From assembly GCA_011800805.1 (NCBI GenBank), contig MPNW01000142.1, positions 1 through 37,983 of the forward strand: a stretch of DNA of 37,983 nucleotides, in the 5' to 3' direction. Below, piece after piece: positions 12,363-24,300 of the stretch. This DNA is from Hirudo medicinalis. Lineage: Eukaryota; Annelida; Clitellata; Hirudinida; Hirudinidae. The number at the start of each line of letters is the position of its first letter. Position 1 is the stretch's first letter. The notes under the pieces are model-generated. The model made no database searches. It worked only from the letters and a program-made list of their open reading frames with translations, and had not been told where the DNA came from. The translations under genes were made by a program, and so were the position numbers.

Positions 12363-12410
12363 ATGGTTCACAGTTGTGGCAAATATGGTCACATCAGAAA
12401 AGGTTGTCCA
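12363..12410 (+). pseudogene. CCHC zinc-knuckle-like coding relic
   Basis: The frame beginning at ATG 12363 reads SCGKYGHIRKGCPKVK. This is the Cys-x4-His-x4-Cys part of a retroviral-type zinc knuckle, and the first cysteine is replaced by valine. It starts ten bases outside the right inverted-repeat arm. It may be a decayed gag-like or transposon-linked fragment. Short motifs like this can arise by chance. Confidence 0.35.
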
Positions 12411-13020
12411 AAAGTCAAGAATATACAGCTATATTACATGTACAACGTTTGGACGTGTTTTCACGTAAATTTTATAAAAATATTGTCACTTTGAAATGTA
12501 TGTGCTTGTCGAGAAACGAATCCAACATCTTAAAATTTAATAAAATTATCATTTCACTTGCTTGCTAGTGTCATGCATGTTCATTATGACATTAATGAAA
12601 TGAAAAATCTCTTTTTCTTATCTTTTTTATTTAACAAAATTAGATAAGTAGACAAAATCATATTTTTATTTATATTTGAAAACTAGATCATTCGTTTAAA
12701 ATACTGAGCTCATTCCTTATTTGTTACGAAAGCAAAGTTGAAGCTTCAAATACGTAAATATGGCAGCTATTTTATATATTATGTGTTTACATTAATTATC
12801 GGTTGTCTTTGTTTACATTCGGATAAGTTGATCACTAAAGGAGGCTGTAACACAAAAAGTTATAGGAATATTGTGCGTTTTATCTATCTATGAAGCTATT
12901 TATTTAACAAGATTTATTATATATACTCTTAATTTCTGCTCTCTTTAAGAAGTCGGTCGATCTTGATCCGTTACATTTTTACCCAACAGGATTTTATTCT
13001 GCGTGGTTTTTTTATAAGTC

Positions 13021-16000
13021 ATGAAATGTTACCAATTGAGGGCTTGGGGGCTTGCTAAAACAAAATTGGGAATCTGTGTAGAGGGATTATGCGAGTGAGC
13101 ATTGATTTTGCCCTGAGGTTTCGAAGTATGTATTTGTTATTTGTTTCTAGAAACACTTCAGTTGTGTGGCACAGCAGTGAGATTGTTAGAAGGGTAAGTT
13201 CACGTGTGTTAGAAAGCTCATCAGGTAGCCAGTACGAACTTGTGGGTCCAATGTCCAAAACTAATCGCTCAACAAAATGTTTGTATGTTTCTCAAGTATT
13301 TTCACTAGCGTGTACATTTTTGTTTATAGTTTTGTTCATTTATTTAGATTTTTCAATTTCAACTTTGAACAAGTTTCAAAATGGATTTCCAGTCAACTGG
13401 AGACAATTATTGCAAAGGTAACTTTAATGCTTGGTATTTTTTTAAATTATCAACTAAGCTATTTTAAATTATTCAGAAAAACAGGCTGTAATAGCAAAAA
13501 TACCAAGAAGAAACCCAAACCCACAAAAGGAAACAGAAAAGGTTTTTTTGGCAACAATATTGTAATAAGCAACAGGGATTAATTTATGCTGAGTTTATTA
13601 TTGGATTTATTTAGCAAATATTCAGTTAACTAGTGAGTGGTATTACCTGTAAATACCACGCTTACTTAATCCTGCTGCCAGTTATTGGGTGACGATCACT
13701 TGCTTATTATATGGTGAATAGGAATGTTCTTCTATGTCAAGTATTTTTGTGGGTACTTGTGAGAAGTTATAAACTTAATCAGTGAATAATAGAGGTAGTC
13801 CTAGAAAGATTCTAAATACAACAACAATAAACTTAATTACTTAATGACATTTTGATATCATGTTGACTTGATAACATGTCTTTTAGTTGCATTTTTGATT
13901 AGTTGTTCTGTTGTGCTAATAGTTAATATTCTAGTAGTAATTTATATAAAGTTAGTTTAATTCAATATTATTATTTGTTAATGTTATTTGTTCCAGGTAC
14001 AGAGAGCGTAATGGTTGATAAAACTCATCAAAAGTTCAGCTCACAATTGTCTCCTTTCAAAATGGCTGCAAACACAAGTACAATGCCACAAGTATTAAGG
14101 ACTCGCGACGATGCCCACGACGGCTACGAAACGGATTGCCTGACTGCATTCGATTCCGATAATTCGGCCGAGAAATTGATAAAATTTCCGTCGACAAAAC
14201 AAACACTAAAATCTCGGGACGACGACTTTTTTCAATGCGGGCAAAATGTGAGGAAAAGATTAAATTTTGCTAACGTCGATGACACACAACCTGAGGTGTC
14301 AGATTTATTTGCCAAAACTGCTGTCAAAAGATCTCCGACGTCCGACGATTCGCATCGGATCTCGGGCGACGTTCTCGTGCGATCGCTTTCCGATCGCCCG
14401 ACGACGTCCCGTCGTCGTCGTCTGCCAAACAAACGTTTGAATGTCGGTCGAGATTGCTCGACGAATGACGGCGTTCGTGTCGAAAATTTCGGCAGTAAAG
14501 CATTTTCCGTGGAGCGAGTTTTTACGAGAAAACGTTCGAGAAGGTTTATTTTTGCTATGTTTCTCATGCTTTTCTTTTGTTTCTAATGTAGTTACTTGGT
14601 GTTTTATTCATTGATATTCATTGATGTTCAGTAATCGATAGTTAATCGCTGAATAGTTATTAATTGGTTTAAAATAATTAGTTGGATGGTTACAATTAAT
14701 TCCAGTTAACTGGTCAGCAATATGTAATCAGTTAATATTTAATTGGCCATTAATTAGTTGGTTGTTAATATTTAATTGGTGAACAGCAATCAATTATCTA
14801 TTGGTCGTTAATATTTAATCGCTTTTTCTTGCAGGAAGGTTGGTAACGTCGAAATAGTGGAAAACCCTTCCTCTGCACGGCTTCTGAATTCAATGCTTCG
14901 AGCAAATAAAGGAGTGTTAGAAAAAAATAAAAAATCTTCCAGACCACAAAAAATTTCCAAGTTGGATTTTTAAGAATTAATTTGCATATTTAAATGTTGT
15001 TACTTAATTTAACTTTATGTGAGGTTTGAAAGTCATTTAAGTACATTGCATTATGACACAAGATAGAATGTTTTTATGAAAACGATAGTGTAAGATCTTA
15101 GTTTTAAATTTATAAACCCATTTATCTAAATTTTCTAAATATTTTGGAGCATAATGAATTTTTAAACATTTATCATGTTTTCATTATTTTTTATTTCTAA
15201 ATTTTATTTGAGACTTTGTCATGTATTACATTCATCTGCAGGCCAAATAAAGCAAATGGTCAGGTAAAATCAAAAAGACCTTTTCCAAATGAAATGGAGG
15301 AATCTTCTCTTAAAAGACTCAGGCTGGAATCACCTGGAGATGCATTTGATGCCAGTGATGAATGTTTCAAACAGGACCACGTGGTACGCCAGCCTAAGGT
15401 GATAAATTTGTCCATCCAAGCTCCAATGTCCAGAGGTCCAAGTGATCTCTCATTTGATGCTCTTACTCAATCGTTTGGTCCAAATACCATGGTCTTTACC
15501 TGCTATGGATCAACAAACAAAACTTTAGAAAATGTAATTTTAAATGTCAGTCAAGATTGCTTGTTGAGTGACAGCATTCATGTTGAGCATGGCAAATCTA
15601 AACCAAAGCTTTCTGAAATGGGAGTGCAAACCAGTTCTGGGTATGTTAACAAGCTTTGAATAACTTGATAAAGTTTGCAATCACAAGCAATTAAGATGTT
15701 ATTAGAAAGTGATTATTAATAAGGATTAACATTAAAACTCGACAAAAATCACCCAGCATTGCTGTCAGTGCAAGACCTCAAAAAAACAAGCAGCAAGACA
15801 AGCAATCGAATAAAAAAGTTAGAATAAAAAGAAATATTTCCAGGTGAGAACGTTTATAATTAATTTTAGTGTGCATCAGAATACACTAGCATCTGAAAAA
15901 TCCATGGTTTGTGTTTATTGGTAAATAACAAATATGCAAAATTACAGAAGATCATCAAAAAGGAAATCTGATCCGCAGGAAGTTAATCTTCAGAAACGGC

Positions 16001-16879
16001 ATAAAATTAAAAGCAAGCCTGATTGAAATATTTTCATTTTCCTGTTCCATTGTCTTAAATTACAAATTTCTAATTTCAGAGAAACCAACAAAAATTGATA
16101 AAGAAAATAATCTTCCAGGTTTGTTGGCAAAGGACATGGAATGATTTTGTGGATAAATTGGTATTTTGCAAACAGAATTTGAAGCCCTGAAAGGCAAAAA
16201 CACTCTGAAAAAGAGTCGAGCCTTTAAGAAGCTGATGACAGATTGCCTAAAAACTCAAGGAAATGGACACGATTACCTTGCCAACATTTCTCAGCAGGTT
16301 GGTTTCTTTGACAAAAATTAACTAATCAACATTAATTTTTAATGTGAAACTTAAAGCAGTGGGATGAAGACAAAGAGGCAGCCAAGGTCCTTGCACTGTT
16401 TGAAGGCAACAATGAAACTTCTGAGATCCATTTCAACCTCACATCATCGATGTTTTCCAAGTCTCCGGCCGCTGGAGTTTCAAAAACCTTGCTGGATTCG
16501 ACATCATCCGTGATGAATGACACTGCGATGTTGATGCCCTCGCTGCAGGTCTCCAGGTATGGTTCTAATGCTGATTTTATAACATGTTAAGATACCTGAT
16601 ATTTATTAAACAGAGATGCAGATTTGGAGATGTTTAGGATGAACAAAATCATGAAGGGCAAGAAAACTACAGAGCCAGAGACCCGACAGGTATTTTAAAT
16701 GAAATGGTTAAGCTGGAATACTTGTATATATGTTTGATTAAGGCTAATTGATTTTCCAGGCTCAAAAGGGCTCTGTTGCTTTAAAGTGTTTGGAGTTGCC
16801 AGAGGAGGCCTTTCAAATGAAGGAAGTAACAGAAGAAGAATCAGGCAGAGATGATTTCTTCAATGAATCTGAAATATAA
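13021..16879 (+). CDS. MIS18BP1: MIS18BP1/KNL2-like SANTA-domain centromere protein
   Basis: The MIS18 complex with MIS18BP1/KNL2 primes centromeres for loading of new CENP-A after mitosis. Proposed exons: 13021-13094, 13151-13278, 13348-13417, 13477-13541, 13997-14543, 14835-14960, 15242-15640, 15757-15843, 15948-16012, 16080-16118, 16176-16297, 16357-16556, 16614-16689, 16760-16879, all in phase, about 705 residues. The first exons encode a SANTA domain: GICVEG, then VWHSSEIVRR, SSGSQYELVGP and KFQNGFPVNW. The C-terminus keeps three blocks I recall from vertebrate MIS18BP1: NTLKK...HDYL, DADLEMFRMNK and EEESGRDDFF. The middle is basic and Ser/Thr-rich, with nuclear-localisation-like clusters (TSRRRRLPNKR). 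No SANT/Myb or CENPC motif is visible. Less certain points are the start (see 10481), the exon 2/3 junction, the exon 6 donor, and a required GC donor at 16013. The identity is well supported; exact ends are not. Confidence 0.85.
13675..13780 (+). repeat. Dispersed repeat, copy A (in KNL2 intron)
   Basis: About 105 bases (starting near GCCAGTTATTG and including GAATAGGAATGTTCTTC and GTCAAGTATTTTTGTGGGTA) that recur in the same orientation at 30794-30899. No coding capacity. It is an unclassified interspersed element fragment. Confidence 0.8.
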
Positions 16880-18353
16880 CTTCAACTGCTTTCAAATTAA
16901 TATTTTGTTTTTTGAGCCCTTTCTTTCTTGGGTTTCACTTACGTTTTATGAAGCATGCAAGAAGATGAAAAGATGTCTTGGTGCAGGTTCCTCAACGTTC
17001 CTGTTTGCACTTGACAGCGTTGTTGTTCAAGTTTATTCAAGTTGATTAAAAAAGTATTTAAGCGAAGAATTTCTGTTATTGAATACCTAAGTCGTCTCAA
17101 ATCCTCGCGGAGCATAACTGCCTCCTGCAGAACAACAATCCATTAGTTGTCGTTTCTTCCCTTCAAGTCTTCGAATCTTGTCTTCAAACAATTTCAAAGG
17201 ATATTCTAATAATAAGTGGAAATAACCTTCGAGTAGGTCAAGTGTTGCTGAACCGAATTAGGTTCCCGTCATTCGCCAGTGATTCCGTTATTGTTATTGT
17301 TATTGTTTGGCGAACCCCTCCCACAACGCACAATATAAGAAGCAAGCAAAGTCCGAAAGAAAAAGCATCAAAATCGCATGTCAACCGCAAGCAATTGAAA
17401 GTTAGCAAGTTGGCCTCTAATCCATTCCTTGAGGGAGGGAGTTCAAGACCTGCATCACTGCATCGCTGAAGAAATTTAGCGAATATCAGCAGGTTGAGGA
17501 ATCGCACGAGTCGTGGCGAGGTTCTTTAATTCTGGATCTTTATCGACCACTTTCTAAATGCTAATGTGGTGAATGGTTTCTCATTATTATTAGTGTTTAT
17601 TATTATTATTATTATTATTATTTTGGTGATCATATTTTCTTTGATTCGTGTTGATATCCCTCGTTAAAATGTTCAGAGTAGTTGAAAAGTTATGAAGAAT
17701 CTTTATATTTTATTGTTTTGTTGAAACACACTTTCTGCTTTTCCTTCAATTCAGTGAAATTGGATTTCCTCCCAGGCTAAAAATGTTGAAAATGAAGTGT
17801 TGGTGGACTTCATCATCATAGTTTCAGTTTTCGCTGTCTACTTTTGTGGCGATGTATGAATAGGAAGATGTTTTTATAATTTAATTAATAATACGCAATT
17901 AACACTAAATTAACTAAATTAGCCTGAACAAATTCAAGGGCGTCGAGATTTCGAATATTGTCACGAAAATTAATTTTTTGATGGAAAAATAAATCCGTGC
18001 AATTGGATTTCAGGAAAGAATTTCTTTTGCAATGCGTGACTCAGTATTTAATGTCTGACAGCAGGATATTATTACAAAACATGCTTAGTAATTATGGAAG
18101 ACCAAATGAAAGTAATTGATCTTCATAAATGCGAAAAAAAATGTGCTAAAATGAAATTTTTCTTAGATGTTTGTTTGAAAATTGAATTTGTAATCGAATT
18201 CACAAAAACTTGAAGTTATTACTTGAAGTTGCTAATTTTTGAAATTGTTAATTTAACATTTCACTCTATTTGAATCATTTCGTTTAAATTTAAATGATAT
18301 TTTATTGAATAATTCGTTTGTTTTTATGAAAATTCCAAACAATTCAAGCAATT

Positions 18354-18497
18354 GGGGTGCAAGTTGGCTCAGAGGTTCGTTCCTGCGTCGTATCCGCAAC
18401 CCAGCTTGCACCGCCACAAAACACCTCTGGGTTGTGGCGTTATATGAATGATCTAAGCGCCCCTGATGCTTAAGCTTATGGCCCTTTATAAATACAC

Positions 18498-18500
<3 letters not shown>
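18354..18500 (+). mobile_element. tRNA-derived SINE, copy 2
   Basis: The head carries pairing ends GGTGCAAG / CTTGCACC, an A-box-like TTGGCTCAGAGG and a B-box-like CCGCAACCC. The tail has GCTTATGGCCCTTTATAAA and then passes directly into ATT repeats. It is a divergent relative of the copies at 11545 and 30167, and its 3' part resembles the minus-strand copy at 31005-31205. Confidence 0.8.
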
Positions 18501-18543
<43 letters not shown>

Positions 18544-18562
18544 CGTTATCGTTATCGTTATC
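18499..18562. repeat. (ATT)n followed by (ATCGTT)n microsatellite
   Basis: Pure ATT array continuing into three ATCGTT hexamers, directly attached to the 3' end of the SINE. It probably grew from the element's tail. Confidence 0.9.
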
Positions 18563-18624
18563 ATTCACTTTTTAACAAATTTTTCATCAGAAATTAAGTC
18601 AGAACGGATACATTGAGGAAGCCA

Positions 18625-18682
18625 CAACTTCGTGATGACTCAATAATAAAAATCAACTTCGTGATGACTCAATAATAAAAAT
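18625..18682. repeat. Perfect 29-base tandem duplication
   Basis: Two identical head-to-tail copies (18625-18653 and 18654-18682) beginning CAACTTCGTGATGACTCAAT. Perfect identity suggests a recent event. Confidence 0.9.
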
Positions 18683-18948
18683 GCGATTGTGAAGAAATTT
18701 TACTATGTTATGTAACTTCATATTTGTGGGTGGAATTTTCTTGGAATTTTCGGGTGAAAATTTTCGCGCATTAATTTAAAATTCCAAATCACGTGATTTC
18801 GAGGCGCCCAATGACCGTGAAAGACACTTTCAAAAATCATCGAAAAATGACTAAAAACTCCCATGAAACATGAAAAATATTTTTTAATAAGAAATAATGT
18901 TTCTTTTATCCTCAATAACTTTAAAGCATCTGTTATCCACTGATGTTA

Positions 18949-19436
18949 CAGTGCATGTACAAAGGTTACAAACACCGCTTAGTTATAGCGCAACACCTAA
19001 ACTATTGAATCAATCGAAACCAAATTTGGAATTTATATATATAATTTGATGTCACATACTTGTGCCAAATTCCTTTTTTATTGAACAAATAATGCTTGCA
19101 AACTCATTAAAACGTCCTAATTAGGCCATGGAAAAGGTTACAAACACTTTACAATTTCGATAATACATCCAGTAACAAATTTTTACGAGTTTCTTCAAAA
19201 GAACCACATTATAATACTTGCCCTAAAATTATATAAATGGTATTTTGGTTTAATATTTTAGTAAATGTTATTTTTATCGTGGATAGAAGTAGCTGGAGTG
19301 TCAGCTGAACAGTAAAGTGAAAATTTCNGAGCTCTTTGGCAACTTCCCTGATCGAATAATTTGCAAGTTTGAAGGCCTCAATCTGCCCCTCTCCTTGTCA
19401 GACAACATTTTACCTCCAGCCATTTATAAAAAGTAA
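18949..19436 (-). mobile_element. Tc1/mariner-like DNA transposon relic
   Basis: The left end reads TACAGTGCATGTACAAAGG, like a Tc1-type terminus (TA target, then CAGTG). The reverse complement of 19323-19436 encodes a transposase N-terminus: MLSDKERG, then after a one-base frameshift QIEAFKLANYSIREVAKEL. That is the helix-turn-helix start typical of Tc1 transposases. The block GGTTACAAACAC occurs twice (near 18964 and 19137), as in elements with internal direct repeats. Most of the transposase is missing and an N sits at 19328, so the copy is dead and possibly misassembled. Confidence 0.6.
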
Positions 19437-20189
19437 TTTTATAAACTGCAAATTAATTTTTAAGTCTATTTGGGTTTATGTTCCGATAATATTTACATAT
19501 TTGCTGTATTACATAAATATCAATAATTTCAAGTTTTATTGGTTATAAGTAAGGATGTCCTCATGGTTTTCGAACGGCCCTAAAATGCAATTTTCATAAT
19601 TTACATAAGTTCTATTCAATGAAATTATTTAAAATTTTACTAATAACTATCGAACTACTTGTCAATAAGAAATTCTTACTTGTTTGCGTGTTATCGAGTT
19701 CCAGTCTCAGCAACCACTCTGTTAACGACATCCATCCTGGCATGCCAACCACTTTCAATCTTTTTAAGCTTGAATTGGTTTTGAATAAAATTGAATTAAA
19801 TGATTTTAAGTAAAATGTGAATCTAAATATAAATTGTCGTTCTTCTTAATATCGTTATTACCGCAACAAGTAAACAAACCTTCTCAAGTGCCTGAGGAGT
19901 ACCGGTGTTTCTGATCAATCAGTGGACAGATCACGTGATGGAAATCCTGTCACCTGCCAAAAAAAACAAAAAATGTTTGCTTCACAACAAATTGCATGGT
20001 AAGTTATTTCAATTCCTCTCATGAAATTATTTACCAATAAGCAAAATAAAAATTTTGACGAATTAAAAATTTAATGACGAAAATAATAAATCTCTTTCAG
20101 GTGAAATAAAGAGACATCATCATTTTCAAACAGGGCACTAAAAGCTTCTGACAATGGTTGGCCAACATTGGATGGCAATCATTTTGACG

Positions 20190-20243
20190 ACAATGAAGAT
20201 GATTGTGATGATAATAATGATGGCGATGATGATTATGGTGGTA

Positions 20244-20274
<31 letters not shown>
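20190..20274. repeat. (GAT)n tract
   Basis: Imperfect, then perfect, GAT repeats upstream of the PKG gene. The Ile-rich minus-strand frame across it is an artefact of the repeat. Confidence 0.9.
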
Positions 20275-20542
20275 CCACGTTGAGTGATTTTAGTGGATTT
20301 TCATAGCACATCAGAAATTGAAGTGAATGGTTGAACTTCATGATGAGCATATTGTTGTGAACATCCAACTTATGTTCGAGGTATGACAACTTCAACAATT
20401 TATGGTAATTATTCAACTTGCAATTATAATAATTATAATAACAATTACAATAACATTACATTTAAATAGCATCACGTACATATCTTGTATATGTTATATT
20501 ATAATAAGCATTTTATGATCTAAAGAATGTTTTACATAATAA

Positions 20543-20543
20543 C

Positions 20544-20585
<42 letters not shown>
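20543..20585. repeat. (TAA)n tract
   Basis: About 14 TAA units in AT-rich sequence about 300 bases upstream of the PKG start codon. Confidence 0.9.
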
Positions 20586-20586
<1 letters not shown>

Positions 20587-20870
20587 AGACAAACATCCAT
20601 TAATTAGAAATATCAATTCATGAAATAAATAATAATAATTTATGAAATAAATGATAATATTTAAGAAGAATGATTGTAGTTACAAGCAGATCATTGGTTG
20701 CATGGATGCACGTGATGCACGGAAAAGTACAAAATGCCTCTCAGAATGCAATGAGTCTCTCATTTTCTACTCACCATGGAGAATAATTTAGAAAAATAAA
20801 TTGCATTTTCACAGAATCACAATAAATAATTATTTGAAAATAAATTGCGATCGAATAATTAAATTTTAAA

Positions 20871-21299
20871 ATGTCGTCTGACACTGAGATGAAGGACATC
20901 ATCGAGCAAAAGAACAGCATTATAGAAAGCCTCAAGCGAGAGATTCAATCCAAGGAGGAGACAATTGTACGACTTGTTGGACAACTCGACCAACTCAAGT
21001 CACTGCAGTTTGATTCCAAACACGAAACCTTTGAAGAGTTTACCAGGACTTTCAGTGGAAAGAAGTTCGGATTCGATCTTCCGGGAGAAGCTTCAGCTCC
21101 TCCTGCGGGAGATGGAAAGGTTCGAAGGACTCCTCTGAGGGGCACCAAGAGGCAGGCGGTGTCGGCAGAATCAGCGGAGTTCCACTCTATGACAGCAGCT
21201 GATCGCAGGAAGATCATGACCAAGATCGGAAAAGCAGCTGCGTAAGTTTGCAACATCAAAGAGCTTACTTGATGAGACAATAAAACATTGATGATAACA

Positions 21300-21369
<70 letters not shown>

Positions 21370-24300
21370 CGACGACGACGACGACGACGATGATGCATTG
21401 GCGATGACGATGATGATGACGATGGCGATTGCGATGACGACGATGATGATGTCACGGGAGCAAAACGAAACGAAGCTTACATTGCCAATGATTTTCTTTG
21501 CCTGATTTTCATGCAGTTTTTAAATTGTTTAAAATCATCAAATAACATCATTTGTTGACGTTGGAAAGTTCATGCCGTGTTCATTCGCAAGAGTCAGGTT
21601 CACAATAAGTTAGAGAATTGTTAATTTAAGGACATTTATTTCGTATTACTTTATTTTATATTCATAATAAATTGTATTCAATAAGGAAATAATTATTAAC
21701 ATCATTGATCATGCAATAAATAATACACACTATTGACAATCGATAGAACGATTCGTAGGAGGTAAACATGAATGAAACACAAAAGTACTTGCTTCCATTG
21801 GGAGTAAATTCAATAAAGATGACTTAATTACTGCCTCCTTGGCTCTCACAATCTCCACTCGGAGTGCAAATATTTCAATTAAACATTTCCAGCACCAAGG
21901 ACATCCTCAACAGAGCCATCCAGGAAAATGAATTTCTACAGAGCTTGGATGCATTTCAGGTGAGGGAGATGGTGGAGCGGATGCAACCGGTGGAGTTCCC
22001 CAAGGGGTCCCTCATCATCAAAGAGGGAGACCAGGGTTCTCTTGTCTTCGCCATCGAAGGTTTGGTTCAAAGTACTTATGTGAGGATGCAAATATCAATT
22101 AGGAAGATTTTAAGTGAATAAACATCTTAAAAAAATAAATAAACATCTAAAAAAAATAAATAAACATCTAAAAAAAATAAACATCTAAAAAAAATAAATC
22201 AGACGGAGTGAAGACGAATTGCAGGCCCCATAAAAAGGGGCTTTTTGGTACTAATTACATTTACTTATACATTTAGCAACTTTAAAAAAAAGGCCAAAGA
22301 AATTTTTTTATAAAATTCCTTGAAAGTGAATATTTTTATTCCCCATGTATTATTCATCATGTTCCCCTTACTTTTATTATATTTTCAATATATTAAATTA
22401 ATAAACAAATGTGGTATTTATTATTTTAAATATTCATTTTTAATGTAAAATTTATATAATATTTATAATGGAACGTGTGAGGATTCATTGAATTCTTGAG
22501 CATGATTGATTTTACTTCAAAGATTGACACAGGAGAACAAAAATAACAGAAAAAAGAAATCATCCATTAGGTCCTCGTCAATATCATATCCATGAAGTGC
22601 ATTTCATTCTCTGTAATGCTCTTATTTCTCCTCAACAGGTTTTAATGAAAGCAATAAATGCAGCAGCAACAACAAAAATAATAACACAGCAATAATAATA
22701 ACAACAACAACAATAATAATTGCAATAGTATCATAATAATATATCTCCTTTCACAACACGGTCAGTTTTTCTCCGAATGAGGAATGAATGCATGAAGGAA
22801 ACAAGTTGAGGCGATTATGTTGAACTTCTCTTGACGAATCTCCTAAGGCTTCAAAAGATCTTTTTCCCTTTTAACGAGAAGATGGAGATAGTCATGACTA
22901 ATTTTATGGGCAAGACTCTCCTTTCCAATCCTTCAACCTTCATTAACTTCTCCAGAAGGATCAGTGGAAATTAGCAGACAAGGAGCGGTCCTGGCAATCA
23001 TGGGACCTGGTAAAATATTCGGAGAAGTGGCCATTTTGTACAACTGCAAGAGGACCGCTTCTGCCATAGGTTTGATCATATTGGTTGAATAACCTTATTT
23101 TAGCTTTTTCTCGACCCAACAAATTTTCTTTTATATTTTCATGATTTTATTTTGTGTATTAAAATATGAATAAATATTGGAATGAATGTTACATTTTTTG
23201 AAAATAAATAACGTCACAAATCTTTATTTGTTAAATTGGTTATTGGCCTGAGCAGCTGTGGACACGTGCAAGTTGTGGACAATTGAGAGGAAAGTTTTCC
23301 AAGCCATAATGATGGCAGTGGCACTCATGAAAAGAGAAGAATACACCAACTTCCTGCTCAGGTGCCTCCTAAAAAAACTAATTGCATTCATTTGCCAAGC
23401 CGATTAGATGTGATTTGATTACATTTTATTTCGTATTATTTCTCCCGTAATTCGTTCAAAAATAACAACGAAACAAACGGAAAAAACAAAACGTCAGCAA
23501 CAAGTTTTTGCTTTGTTGGGCGATGTTATGAAAAAATGAAATTGTGAAAATGCCAGCTCAATATGCAGCACGGTGCGGAAAAGTCGGCAATAAAATGTCC
23601 GCTCGTGATGGGATGATGGCGCCTTCCGTTTGATTGTCATTTCATTTGTTAGTGTTCCCATCATCAACAACCTCCCGAGATCCACGATCCTGAAAATTGT
23701 CGACGCCCTCGAGGAGGTGAGGTTTGAACACGGAGAATACATTATCAGGCAGGATCAGCCTGGTGACACGTTTTACATCATCTCTAAAGGCAGTGTGAGT
23801 CATTTCTAATAATATCTTTAAAATATTTATTCCACAAGCACCTCAAACTCAGAATTTTAATATGTTTTGTTAATTGAAGGTCAAGGTGACAAAGAATCGA
23901 GAAAGCCCTGGGGAGGCTCCGTTATTCATTTGCATGCTCCATAAAGGACAATTTTTTGGAGAAGTTGCTCTGGAAACGTGAGTGGTGAAGATAAATTGTT
24001 TGTTAGTTGGAACTGCATTTAAAAAATAATTTGTTTATCAATGATTTAAAATGACAAATAACGTTCAACAGCGAAGAAAAAAGATCTGCCAACATCGTAG
24101 CCTGGAGTGAGGAAGGAGTGACGTGTTTGGTGCTCGAAAGAAAGTGGGAAAATGAGTGGATTTCATTTAATTTCTTTTAATGTTTTTATTTTTTAGGGCC
24201 TACAAACAATTAATAGGAAAGTCAGGTTATTTGAGGCCAGCCACATTGGAGACTGAAAACTCTTCGAACGAGTGATTAATATTCGCATTTATTATGCTAA

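Larger units (their letters stand above)
10649..13020. other. Repeat-rich spacer or intron between ABCE1 and KNL2-like gene
   Basis: No gene is supported. It contains a pair of inverted repeats (11031-11165 and 12212-12353) that bracket a SINE, plus a retroelement-like zinc-knuckle relic at 12363-12410. The remaining sequence is AT-rich and featureless. Confidence 0.6.
16880..20870. other. Intergenic region between KNL2-like gene and PKG
   Basis: No gene is supported. A 75-codon frame at 17242-17469 has no recognisable feature. The stretch contains an ATT tract (17586-17624), a SINE with a long ATT tail (18354-18562), a 29-base tandem duplication (18625-18682), a Tc1/mariner relic (18949-19436), a GAT tract (20190-20274) and a TAA tract (20543-20585). 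Confidence 0.6.

Noticed and set aside
14232..14567. 111-codon minus-strand frame opposite KNL2 exon 5
   Set aside because: Antisense shadow of a long coding exon; the sense strand has phase-consistent splice sites and the antisense has none.
17238..17507. Overlapping plus and minus frames upstream of the SINE region
   Set aside because: No start context, no domain, no splice partners; overlapping frames on both strands suggest chance.
21171..21455. Histidine-rich minus-strand frame
   Set aside because: Made by the ATG/ACG repeat overlapping the end of PKG exon 1 in antisense.
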